Of a stretch of DNA of 64,000 bases, positions 38,657-46,419 are shown in pieces. The DNA comes from Effusibacillus dendaii (GTDB lineage: Bacteria > Bacillota > Bacilli > Tumebacillales > Effusibacillaceae), in the NCBI RefSeq assembly GCF_015097055.1, contig NZ_AP023366.1, forward strand, positions 2,498,001 through 2,562,000. Direction: 5' to 3'. How positions within the stretch are numbered: position 1 is the first letter of the stretch; each line of letters opens with the position of its first letter. The translations under genes and the position numbers were made by a program. Below the pieces are notes generated by a model, which saw only the letters and a program-made list of their open reading frames with translations, made no database searches and was not told where the DNA came from.

Positions 38657-39361
38657 ATGAGTCAGGGGAAAAATGCTGCTAGAACTGTGAGCAACAGCGC
38701 AAACAAAACTAATGACAAAGCGGCAAACAAAGCCGCTTCAATGAACCCAAGTACACAAAAGGAAGGAAAAAAAAGCAATAGTTTTCTGCAAGGATGTCTC
38801 GGGTGTTTAGGAATCATAGTACTATTGTCAATTGCGGCTACGGCAGTGGCGTTAGTTTTTTCAGCACTTGATGATTCACCAAAACGGCAAGAAAAGATAG
38901 TGACAGGGAACAGTCAGCAGGTAGAAGACAATGTACAAGCTGAAGTGAGGCAAGTTATCGTTGACACTTTAGGGGAAACAGCCAATACCGGGGAGCCGAA
39001 AATAATCAATTTGCAAGTGAATGATCATTTAGGAACTGCGGATGGAAATGATAAGATTGTGGTTGCTACACTTCATGCCAACGAAAACCTGACAAACAAC
39101 ATGACGAAAGGCGGAATACTATTAGAATCAACTAATGTATTGAAAAAACTGTTCACTATTGATAAAGTTCAGGAAGTTACGTTAATTTGGCAGTTGCCGC
39201 TGGTTGATGCATACGGGAATAAACAAACGGAGCCAGTCTTAAAGATAACGATAGATAAAGAAAAGGCAGCAAAAATTAATTGGTCAAACTTTGACCGGAA
39301 TAATCTAAAAAATGTAGTAAATACATACTGGGAGCATCCGGTATTAAAAAACAATAAGTGA
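38657..39361 (+). CDS. hypothetical membrane-anchored protein
   Basis: The 234-residue protein has a Ser/Thr/Asn/Lys-rich cytosolic start (1-45), one transmembrane helix (GCLGIIVLLSIAATAVALVF) and an extracellular alpha/beta part of about 160 residues with VVATLHANENLTNNMT. A Cys pair (QGCLGCLG) precedes the helix. I recognise no family. It is within the integrated element and divergent from xre, so it may be regulated by it. Confidence 0.6.
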   Translation: MSQGKNAARTVSNSANKTNDKAANKAASMNPSTQKEGKKSNSFLQGCLGCLGIIVLLSIAATAVALVFSALDDSPKRQEKIVTGNSQQVEDNVQAEVRQVIVDTLGETANTGEPKIINLQVNDHLGTADGNDKIVVATLHANENLTNNMTKGGILLESTNVLKKLFTIDKVQEVTLIWQLPLVDAYGNKQTEPVLKITIDKEKAAKINWSNFDRNNLKNVVNTYWEHPVLKNNK

Positions 39362-39455
39362 GAAGATATTTACATCAAAGGTAAAAGGTCTTAAAATACA
39401 ATCAACAAACAATACACACTTAGAAACCTTGAGATAAATGCTTGCAAAAACTTAG

Positions 39456-39493
39456 AAGGCTTATTCCACCTTGCATTGGAGTGAGCCTTTTTT
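39456..39493 (+). terminator. terminator or attenuator before the coiled-coil gene
   Basis: AAGGCT (39456-39461) and AGCCTT (39484-39489) close a longer imperfect stem (TTATTCC/GGAGTG), followed by a T run. It may end the upstream transcript. Confidence 0.6.
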
Positions 39494-39525
39494 GCATGTC
39501 AAAAAACACTAAGGAGGAAAAGACA

Positions 39526-39999
39526 ATGGCAAGGAAAGTACAAGCGGTAAAGGAAAAGAAAGTGGGTTTGATTGCCCAGGCGCAAGCAGAGTATGACGCA
39601 ATTATGGATGAGATCAGAGAGTATTGGCAGAAGGCAAAGGAGTTAAGGGAACAAGCGCAACAATTGAGACAAAGCAGGGATTCGCAAGCAGCGGTGGAAG
39701 CAAAGCGGCTGTTAGAGCAGGCTGAATACTATGACCAGTTAGGCGACGAAAAAGACGGACACCCAAGACTGGAAGCACTTCGCCGGATTGATGATTTACA
39801 ACGTCAAGCATCTGCGTTAAAAGCAAATATTAGTTACAACGAAAGCGTGTTAGCTAAACAACAAAGGGAACTCGAGGGAGCGAAGGAAGAAGCGATCCTG
39901 ATAGTAAAACGAGCAGAGGAACGAGTACAAGTAACGGAACAGCTTTTAGTTTGTGCGGTAGAGCAACTAGCAGAATTGGAGGGAAACCGAGTTGAGTAA
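39526..39999 (+). CDS. coiled-coil hypothetical protein
   Basis: The 157-residue protein starts at ATG 39526 behind TAAGGAGG. It is almost wholly helical and highly charged, rich in Gln, Glu, Ala and Lys (AEYDAIMDEIREYWQKAKEL; ALRRIDDLQRQASALKANI), consistent with a long coiled coil. No enzyme motif is present. It starts a tight row of four phage/plasmid-like genes, and its end overlaps the next mini-ORF. Confidence 0.6.
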   Translation: MARKVQAVKEKKVGLIAQAQAEYDAIMDEIREYWQKAKELREQAQQLRQSRDSQAAVEAKRLLEQAEYYDQLGDEKDGHPRLEALRRIDDLQRQASALKANISYNESVLAKQQRELEGAKEEAILIVKRAEERVQVTEQLLVCAVEQLAELEGNRVE

Positions 40000-40057
40000 G
40001 GTAGAAATTGAAATAGTGGACGACAAGGATTTAATTGAAATTGAAGTGGAGGACTAG
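39992..40057 (+). CDS. 21-residue acidic mini-protein
   Basis: TTG 39992 opens MSKVEIEIVDDKDLIEIEVED and TAG, with GGAGGGAAACCGAG just upstream inside the previous gene. It overlaps that gene by 8 bases and is 2 bp before the next ATG. Its alternating Glu/Ile pattern and position in a tight operon favour real coding, but no relative is known to me. Confidence 0.4.
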   Translation: MSKVEIEIVDDKDLIEIEVED

Positions 40058-40059
40058 GT

Positions 40060-40230
40060 ATGTCCAAGTTAAGCCCACAAGCGCTAGAAGCAAGGCGACA
40101 ATACAGAAGGAAATATGAAAGGGAATATAAGCGGAAGTGGCGGCAGAAGCCAGAAAATAAAGCGAAGCAAAAAGAGTACGAGCGGCGATATTGGGAACGC
40201 AAGGCACAACAAAATGCACAGGGGGAATAG
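40060..40230 (+). CDS. 56-residue basic hypothetical protein
   Basis: ATG 40060 follows GGAGGACTAGGT. The product MSKLSPQALEARRQYRRKYE is continued by many Arg, Lys and Tyr in a helix-like pattern, resembling small basic phage or plasmid proteins that bind nucleic acid. Function unknown. Confidence 0.55.
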   Translation: MSKLSPQALEARRQYRRKYEREYKRKWRQKPENKAKQKEYERRYWERKAQQNAQGE

Positions 40231-40234
40231 ACAA

Positions 40235-40420
40235 ATGGAACAAACAATGGAGCAATTCTTACTTGAAGAACTAAACTTGGCAAACGAAAGTCACACAAGA
40301 TTATTCAATCTTTTAGAAAGCTATATGGAGTTTGTTGCAGGAGTAGGATTGCAAGATGAGTTTAATGCCTACCTAGCGAGAAAAGTCCAAAAGAAACAAG
40401 CTGAAAATGAGTTGAAATAG
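40235..40420 (+). CDS. 61-residue hypothetical protein
   Basis: ATG 40235 follows AGGGGGAATAG, 4 bp behind the previous stop. The product (MEQTMEQFLLEELNLANE, then LLESYMEFVAGVGLQDEFNA) looks like two amphipathic helices with no known motif. It belongs to the same tight operon. Confidence 0.55.
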   Translation: MEQTMEQFLLEELNLANESHTRLFNLLESYMEFVAGVGLQDEFNAYLARKVQKKQAENELK

Positions 40421-40505
40421 ACATGAGGTTAAAGGGCTGGGGACTTGTTCCCCTCCCCTCGGTTAGGGAAACGAACCCCATGAATTGAGGTTAGGCGGTG
40501 AAAAA

Positions 40506-41003
40506 ATGGAGATAAGGCTATGTGGAGCCAAAACGAGAAGCGGAGAACCTTGTAAGAAAGCCGCTCTAAAGAATGGAAGGTGTCGATTACATGGCGGAAA
40601 GTCCACGGGACCGAAAGACCCTTCAAAGCTAAAAGCCAATACAAACGCATTGAAGCACGGACTGTATGAAACCATTTGGCTAGATACTTTGACGGACGAA
40701 GAACGGGAGCTATTTGCCCAGGTGGCAACAGACCCGAAAGCACAGGTTGAAAATGAGTTCCGGTTATGTGAAATACGCATTAGGCGTATGATGCAACGGA
40801 TTAGAAATGAGGAACAGAAAGATAAGCCGGATATGCGCCGCATCAATGCACTGGAAGAAGCAATTACAAAGGTACAGTTGAATAAAGCAAACCTGATACG
40901 CGAAAACAGCAGGCTGTTAGAACTAAACGTAACTGAAAGCGATGGTGCATTAGATAAACTGGCAGAGATAATCCGACAAGCAAGACACAAACATGGCAAT
41001 TAG
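40506..41003 (+). CDS. HGGxSTG-motif protein (phage/element type)
   Basis: The 165-residue protein has an N-terminal Cys/His segment LCGAKTRSGEPCKKAALKNG and RCRLHGGKSTGPKDPSKL, the HGGxSTG motif, followed by ALKHGLYE and a charged helical C-terminus. Such proteins occur in prophages and integrative elements and are sometimes called small terminase subunits. ATG 40506 follows GGCGGTGA. A role in packaging is not shown here because no large terminase is present. Confidence 0.65.
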   Translation: MEIRLCGAKTRSGEPCKKAALKNGRCRLHGGKSTGPKDPSKLKANTNALKHGLYETIWLDTLTDEERELFAQVATDPKAQVENEFRLCEIRIRRMMQRIRNEEQKDKPDMRRINALEEAITKVQLNKANLIRENSRLLELNVTESDGALDKLAEIIRQARHKHGN

Positions 41004-41198
41004 CATAGGGGCACAAGGCGTTTAGCTTTGTCGGCTCCTTTTTTGTTTAGCTTTTGACGGTGAGAACGTATAACCTTGTGTGCCGAAATATTTATTAAAA
41101 TCCCTTTGTTATGGTGTATCAAGGCGAATATTCGTAAAAGTAATTGTAATTTCCTTAATCTGGGTCGTATAGTGTTTACAAAAAAGGAGGCACTGGAC

Positions 41199-42008
41199 AT
41201 GGGTAACGTGACAATGAAGAAAGTGGTTGGATACGCTCGTATTTCTTCAGATAGCCAGATCGAGAATACTTCCATAGCGGAACAGGTAAAAAAGATTGAG
41301 GCGTACTGTATTAGCCAAGGTTGGGAACTGGCAGGAATATTTAAGGATGAAGGAGAAAGTGGTAGTACGACCGAACGAGACGGATACAGGGATATGATGC
41401 AATATGTTCAGCAGGTTGAAAATGAAGTGACGGGAATTGTCGTGGTGAAGGCAGACCGTATACACAGAAGGTTGAGAAACTTGATTTTATTGATAGAGGA
41501 TGAACTGGAACCGAAAGGAATTGCCTTCATTAGTGTATCGGAAAATTTTGATACATCTACACCGTCGGGAATGATGTTCCTGCAAATGATAGGGTCTTTT
41601 TCAGAGTTTGAACGGAAGACCATTAATGAGCGGACAAAAGTCGGACGGATTGCCACTGCCAAGGGAAATAAATATGCTGGCGGCGCACCTGCCTATGGGT
41701 ATCGGGTACAAAATGGTGTGATTATCGTAGACGAGCAACAAGCACAAACGGTAAAGAACATATTTCAACTCTATGTTGAGGGGAATAATCCATACAAAAT
41801 CGCTTGCAAGTTGAACCAATCAGGCATACCAACCAAGACAGGGAAGGCTTGGACAGTGGTGCAGGTACAAAACATTTTGAACAACGAGACGTATACAGGT
41901 TTCAATATGTACAACGGGCTAAAGGAGCGGAACGGAATTCGGCAGAAAGACGTATTTCCTCGTATCATTAGCCGCCAGTTGTGGAACAAGGCTAGACAGA
42001 TAAGCTGA
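41199..42008 (+). CDS. serine recombinase, short form
   Basis: The 269-residue protein starts at ATG 41199 behind AAAAAGGAGG. The N-terminal resolvase domain has the catalytic Ser in GYARISSDSQ, VVVKADRIHRRLRNLI and FLQMIGSFSEFERKTINERT. A 'recombinase' DNA-binding domain follows (GGAPAYGYRVQNGVI to ILNNETYTGFNMYNG). The zinc ribbon and coiled coil of large serine integrases are missing, so it is about half the size of the one at 44686. It may be a resolvase/invertase or a truncated integrase. Confidence 0.85.
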   Translation: MGNVTMKKVVGYARISSDSQIENTSIAEQVKKIEAYCISQGWELAGIFKDEGESGSTTERDGYRDMMQYVQQVENEVTGIVVVKADRIHRRLRNLILLIEDELEPKGIAFISVSENFDTSTPSGMMFLQMIGSFSEFERKTINERTKVGRIATAKGNKYAGGAPAYGYRVQNGVIIVDEQQAQTVKNIFQLYVEGNNPYKIACKLNQSGIPTKTGKAWTVVQVQNILNNETYTGFNMYNGLKERNGIRQKDVFPRIISRQLWNKARQIS

Positions 42009-42035
42009 TCGAAAGAAAGATGGGAGGATGAGCAG

Positions 42036-42206
42036 ATGAGTGAACCCAAACAGCCGACGATGATGCGTTCAGAAGACTACAATGAACTGATTGACATGGC
42101 ATTAGTAACCAAGGACATGGAATGGTTTGACGAACTGCAAAAAAAGCAAAAGTGTCTACGAGAAATGGAGATAGAGATGCGTCGGATGCTTGGAGTTATC
42201 GACTAG
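42036..42206 (+). CDS. 56-residue hypothetical protein
   Basis: ATG 42036 follows GGGAGGATGAGCAG. The product MSEPKQPTMMRSEDYNELID continues with a highly charged helix ending MRRMLGVID. No family is recognised; it follows the recombinase by 27 bp and may be its operon partner. Confidence 0.5.
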   Translation: MSEPKQPTMMRSEDYNELIDMALVTKDMEWFDELQKKQKCLREMEIEMRRMLGVID

Positions 42207-42607
42207 GAAACTGGAAGGCTATACGCAGACCAACGAGAACCGGGCGAGATGACATTTTTTTGGGAGCATACCACAAATGACACCGAGCCAGAGAGAAATA
42301 AACGAGAGCGAACCATCTCGTAAGGTCAGAAAATTCTTATTGACTCTAGACAACCCATGTGTCATACTGTTCGTACAGTATTCGATTTTGGTTAAGGGAT
42401 ACTGCTAACTTGCCCAAACTCTGAAAACCTAGAAAACACACTTAAAGCACTTGGAAAACACTTTTATTGGTGATTTCAAGTGCTTTTTTGCGTTTTTCAC
42501 ACGTTGAAAGGCAAGGTGTCCGATAATTACTTAATTAGTCGAGTAAGTCTTAAAAAATACAAATCGTAGTCAGTAAAAAGTGTAGGAGAATGGGAGGGCA
42601 GCAAGCT
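42207..42607. other. intergenic region with a terminator
   Basis: No gene is seen. A terminator AAAGCACTTG (42444-42453) / CAAGTGCTTT (42477-42486) with TTTTTTG behind it lies in the second half. The bases after it are AT-rich and could hold an origin for the Rep-like gene, but no iterons were seen. Confidence 0.5.
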
Positions 42608-43900
42608 ATGAAAGCAAAGGTATCAATAGACAAATTCGTAATGGAATATACAGATGTGCCGTTAAGCGCCTACTATGCTTTAGTGGGCAAGGCTGTTAAG
42701 AGTGGGGAGTTGTATAAACAGTATTTTTATTGTGAAGGGTACAGTTATCAATTGCATTTGAAGAAGGCAGACGGTGCTTATTTGCATGTTTTTTATAGAA
42801 ACTGGATTGAGCCGGAAGGCATGTCATACACGTTGCGGTTAGAAACAAGACCTGAGTATTACTTTCATTTTAAGGAATTGCTGGATGCTCTGCGCCGTGT
42901 TGCCAGCGGCATTTACTTTGTTAGCTGTGATATTGCCTACGATGTAAAGACTTCAATGGATAATGTGGTGGTTATTCCTCATGATGGTCGTCGAAAATTG
43001 GGGGAATTCAAAGAGACACTCTATATCGGGGAGAAGCATCAACGGAAGACGAATGGTCATTGCAAGATATATAACAAGCAGTTGGAATTGTTAGAAAATC
43101 AAAACATAGTAATTGACCACGAATTGACCCGAATCGAAATAGTTTACAAGCCAGAACAGAGAATACCATTAGCAGAATTGCTGCATCATCCACCTGAGCA
43201 AAACAAGCAATACTTTGCAGCGGTGATTACTGACTGGGACAGTCTTCCGAAGAAACGGGCAGAACAGGCGCGTATGCTGATGAAAAAGGAAGAAAGTAAG
43301 AAAGTATCGCCATATATACGGAAAATGGTAAAAGAAACCCTTGCTCCCTCGTCTCAAGTGGATCTCAACGAGTTAGCAAGGGAAGCATGGAAGCCGCTGT
43401 TAGAAGAACTATGTGGGTTATTGCTTGGGCAGCAGGAACCACAAGTTCAAGAGCGACCGTTACAAATGGCAGTAACAAATACAGTATACGATGAACCCAA
43501 GAAAGAAAACGACAGAAAAAATGAGAATTGTGCAGATTATGGAAAACACCGTCACCATCGATTCGAGAAGCAAAGCATTGCGATTGACCATGAGTTCAGC
43601 TGTATTGAGATTGTATACAACCCTGACAAGAACATCTTGCTTTCGGATGTGGACAGGTATCTTCCGGAGCGGAACGAGAAATATTTTGCGGCGGCGGTAC
43701 TAGATTGGAGTAAACTTCCTAAGAAACGGTCAGGACAGGCTCGAAACATGAGAGACGGAATCGATATGTACATCCATCATATACGAGAAAGGGTAAGAGA
43801 AACCCTTGCTCACCCGTATCACGTTGATTTCAACCGGTTGGCAATGGAACAATGGGGACAGTTAATTGAGGAACCGAGTTTGATATTGCTGGCTGCTTAA
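42608..43900 (+). CDS. plasmid-type replication initiator-like protein with internal duplication
   Basis: The 430-residue protein starts at ATG 42608 behind GGGAGGG. The first 170 residues hold YSYQLHLKKADGAYLHVFY and HCKIYNKQLELLE, then IDHELTRIEIVYKPE; this resembles the Rep_trans replication factors, in which a Tyr in an (I/L)YxK motif nicks DNA. Residues about 169-274 and 326-430 are homologous (IDHELTRIEIVY versus IDHEFSCIEIVY; SLPKKRAEQAR versus KLPKKRSGQAR), so the C-terminal module has been duplicated. Replication activity is inferred, not proven. Confidence 0.6.
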   Translation: MKAKVSIDKFVMEYTDVPLSAYYALVGKAVKSGELYKQYFYCEGYSYQLHLKKADGAYLHVFYRNWIEPEGMSYTLRLETRPEYYFHFKELLDALRRVASGIYFVSCDIAYDVKTSMDNVVVIPHDGRRKLGEFKETLYIGEKHQRKTNGHCKIYNKQLELLENQNIVIDHELTRIEIVYKPEQRIPLAELLHHPPEQNKQYFAAVITDWDSLPKKRAEQARMLMKKEESKKVSPYIRKMVKETLAPSSQVDLNELAREAWKPLLEELCGLLLGQQEPQVQERPLQMAVTNTVYDEPKKENDRKNENCADYGKHRHHRFEKQSIAIDHEFSCIEIVYNPDKNILLSDVDRYLPERNEKYFAAAVLDWSKLPKKRSGQARNMRDGIDMYIHHIRERVRETLAHPYHVDFNRLAMEQWGQLIEEPSLILLAA

Positions 43901-44085
43901 TCGACTGGTGCAAATCATTTTTAAGTAAAAGACCGTACGGGAAGAGATACAACAGTGTTTTTCACAATATAAGATGGGTTGTGTTGATTTTGCGAAAAAT
44001 CCTATAATTCGTGTTAACACTTTCCTTTGCTAGATAAGTGGTCTACGAAAAAAGTTTCAAATTTTTTTCTGGAGTCCTAAAAAAA

Positions 44086-44132
44086 TGGCCTCAAAAAATA
44101 TATATCCTATGAATTCAATTTCAAGGAGGCCA
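44086..44132 (+). promoter_or_regulatory. hairpin that would hide a ribosome binding site
   Basis: TGGCCTC (44086-44092) is complementary to GAGGCCA (44126-44132), which includes part of the AAGGAGG site of the gene at 44138. A 33-base AT-rich loop lies between. In RNA this would block translation. Confidence 0.45.
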
Positions 44133-44137
44133 AAAAT

Positions 44138-44476
44138 ATGATGAATCCAAAATTGCAAGAATCTAAGAAAACTAAAGAAGTGCGTGAATATCTAGAAGGG
44201 TTGTATCAAGAGGAGGAGGAGACAAAGGCACGAATTGATGCGCTCGATGCAGCTATTAGGCATTTAGCAAGATTTGAGAGAACCCCCCACGATCATAATG
44301 TTAATTTTTATATAATCAAGAGTCTTCTTTCCTCACTCAATGAATCTAAACGCTTCGAAGAAGAAATGCTTCAGATTACTAGGGAGGATATATTATATAC
44401 GTTGATGAACGGTCTTAAGTCTCGCGGCAAGAAAAATTCTAACAGTAACAGTATCGGTAATGAACAAGACAACTAA
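44138..44476 (+). CDS. 112-residue hypothetical protein
   Basis: It starts at ATG 44138 (a second ATG follows at once) behind AAGGAGGCC, which lies in a possible hairpin. The product is hydrophilic and helical (VREYLEGLYQEEEETKARID; ALDAAIRHLARFE) with a Ser/Asn-rich end. I recognise no domain. It lies upstream of the integrase and may be an accessory or directionality factor by position only. Confidence 0.5.
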   Translation: MMNPKLQESKKTKEVREYLEGLYQEEEETKARIDALDAAIRHLARFERTPHDHNVNFYIIKSLLSSLNESKRFEEEMLQITREDILYTLMNGLKSRGKKNSNSNSIGNEQDN

Positions 44477-44488
44477 GGAGAGCGCCAG

Positions 44489-44611
44489 ATGCAGACCGAG
44501 AAAAACTCGTTAGTAAAATTGACTGAGGCAGAAATCAAAAGATTAGAGGCAATAAGAACACTTGCAGAACTTGTTAGAAAGTATGCTCAACAAATAGTAA
44601 CGGAAAAATAA
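44489..44611 (+). CDS. 40-residue hypothetical protein
   Basis: ATG 44489 follows TAAGGAGAGCG. The product MQTEKNSLVKLTEAEIKRLE continues AIRTLAELVRKYAQQIVTEK, one or two amphipathic helices. It is 12 bp behind the previous gene and is followed by a perfect terminator, so it is likely coding though too short for gene callers. Confidence 0.5.
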   Translation: MQTEKNSLVKLTEAEIKRLEAIRTLAELVRKYAQQIVTEK

Positions 44612-44617
44612 ATTTAA

Positions 44618-44658
44618 AAGGATAGACGTTTGAATTATTAAAGCGTCTATCCTTTTCA
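44618..44658 (+). terminator. terminator before the integrase gene
   Basis: AAGGATAGACG (44618-44628) pairs perfectly with CGTCTATCCTT (44644-44654), followed by TTC and T-rich sequence. Confidence 0.82.
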
Positions 44659-44685
44659 TTCATATAAAGATGGGAGATGGAAACG

Positions 44686-46296
44686 ATGAAACAAGAGAAA
44701 TTTGCAGCCATTTATACACGAGTAAGTACGGAAGAACAAAGAAATGAAGGATACTCACTTGAAGCTCAACAAGAGGAGCTTATCAGCTATGCCCAGAAAA
44801 AGGGGTACACGATATATGATGTGTACTCCGATGGTGGATACTCAGGAAAAGATTACAATAGACCTGAGATTCAACGATTATTTAGAGACATGGCCGACAA
44901 GAAGTTTGATGCAATCATTGTTTGGCGGCTCGACCGACTTTCCAGAAGTAATAAAGATATACTAATTCTCATTGAAGATGAATTGATTCCCAGAGATATG
45001 AAATTATTGGTGAGTACTTGTGATATTGATTCATCCACCATTGAAGGACAAATGTTCATTAGTCTTCAAGGCACATTTGCTCAATATGAACGGAAAGTGA
45101 TAATAAACAGGGTCAAGAGTGGAATGAAAAAGAGGGCAAGCAACGGTGAGTTCAACGGGGGATTAATGCTTGGATATGATGTTGTGGATAAAAAACTCGT
45201 GCCTAATGAGTTAGAGGCGAAAATAGTTAGGGAAATCTTTGAACTTAGAGCAGAAGGACATGGATACAAGACAATTGCAAACATAATGAATAGCTGTGGT
45301 CACAAGACAAAAAAGGGAAACAATTTCAGTACAATAGCAATTAAAACGATTTTGAATAACAAGGAATATGCGGGATTAAATACATGGGGGAAGAAAGAGG
45401 ACTGGAACATAAAGCGCAGGAAAGGTAAGGTAGAGGTAATGCCTGAGCGTAAAGGTAGTCATCAGCCTATAATTTCAATGGAACTATGGGAGAAAGTTCA
45501 GGCTGTGAATAAGGCTAATGCTGAAGTTTTTACCCCTATCAAATCGTATAGCGGTAACTTTTTCCTATCCGGTGTCTTGAAATGTCCTGCATGCGGTGCT
45601 GGAATGGTTATGAGTAAGAACAAGAAACGGGGGGATAAAGGTTTCTATCGTTACTATATGTGCCAGGCATACCATCAAAAAGGAAAAGTAGCGTGTTCTT
45701 CAAATCTTGTTGTTGCGGATTGGATAGAGCAGGAAGTATTAAATGTGCTGAAAGAACTTATAGCCGATATGGATTTAGTTGAAGATATTTTAGACAAAAT
45801 TGATGAAGGATACAAAAGGGATAAAACCCCCTTGGAAGCAAACCTTAATGAACTGAACCTTAGGAAGGCTGAACATGAGAAAAAAATAAACAGTCTTGAT
45901 GAAAAGTATCTTGCCGGGGAACTGGAAGCAGTCAATTTCAATCGACTTTCGAGTAAACTTCAATCAGAGATTGACGAAATGACCGAAATGATAGAGAAAG
46001 TTGAAAGAGAACTAACAAAACTTCAATCAAGGGTGGATATTAACGCCAATTTAGTGGTGGAAATATTGGCGAACTTCAACGAACTGTTTGACCTAGCTGA
46101 TGAGCAGGAGAAGAAAGAGTTGATTAGGGCAATTATTAAGGAAATTCATGTGTCCAAAGATCGGAAAGAACTTAAGCAAATCTCCCTATGGCTCGGTGAC
46201 GATATATGTTTACCAGCAAAAAAGGAGCGCAGAACCGTATCACAAGTGATGGTAAAGGAAATTGACTGTACCTTATGCGTATTTAGTTACGAATAG
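44686..46296 (+). CDS. large serine recombinase/integrase of the element
   Basis: The 536-residue protein starts at ATG 44686 (GGGAG 10 bases upstream fits it better than ATG 44677). It has a resolvase catalytic domain with S14 in YTRVSTEEQ, a recombinase domain, a zinc ribbon (LKCPACGAGM, then YYMCQAY and VACSSN) and a coiled coil (LNLRKAEHEKKINSLDEKYL). It should integrate and excise the element. The attachment core 46235-46256 lies within the gene: the last residues (after SQVMVK) are encoded by flanking chromosome, so the integrated form carries a foreign tail EIDCTLCVFSYE. Confidence 0.93.
   Translation: MKQEKFAAIYTRVSTEEQRNEGYSLEAQQEELISYAQKKGYTIYDVYSDGGYSGKDYNRPEIQRLFRDMADKKFDAIIVWRLDRLSRSNKDILILIEDELIPRDMKLLVSTCDIDSSTIEGQMFISLQGTFAQYERKVIINRVKSGMKKRASNGEFNGGLMLGYDVVDKKLVPNELEAKIVREIFELRAEGHGYKTIANIMNSCGHKTKKGNNFSTIAIKTILNNKEYAGLNTWGKKEDWNIKRRKGKVEVMPERKGSHQPIISMELWEKVQAVNKANAEVFTPIKSYSGNFFLSGVLKCPACGAGMVMSKNKKRGDKGFYRYYMCQAYHQKGKVACSSNLVVADWIEQEVLNVLKELIADMDLVEDILDKIDEGYKRDKTPLEANLNELNLRKAEHEKKINSLDEKYLAGELEAVNFNRLSSKLQSEIDEMTEMIEKVERELTKLQSRVDINANLVVEILANFNELFDLADEQEKKELIRAIIKEIHVSKDRKELKQISLWLGDDICLPAKKERRTVSQVMVKEIDCTLCVFSYE
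46235..46256 (+). other. attR core of the integrated element
   Basis: Identical over 22 bases to 33589-33610, with the same dyad ATCACAAGTGAT. It lies in the 3' end of the integrase gene. Confidence 0.78.
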
Positions 46297-46419
46297 AATT
46301 CAGTGTTTTTATATATAAAGTTCTCAAGCAGAAAATCATGTTTGAATAATCAGGTGTTATAAACAAGTCTCTATTGTGGTACGATTGTTATAGGGATTAT
46401 TTGAATGGGGTGCTATATT

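Larger units (their letters stand above)
33589..46256. mobile_element. 12.6-kb serine-integrase element with a type III RM cargo
   Basis: A perfect 22-bp direct repeat at 33589-33610 and 46235-46256 bounds the element. The right copy lies within the 3' end of the large serine recombinase gene; the left copy is followed by an in-frame extension that would complete that gene in the excised circle (33611-33677). Inside are mod/res, an Xre regulator, phage-like small genes, a short serine recombinase and a Rep-like gene. The interior is AT-rich compared with the core. No conjugation, capsid or relaxase gene is visible, so it is probably a small integrative or plasmid-derived island. Confidence 0.8.
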
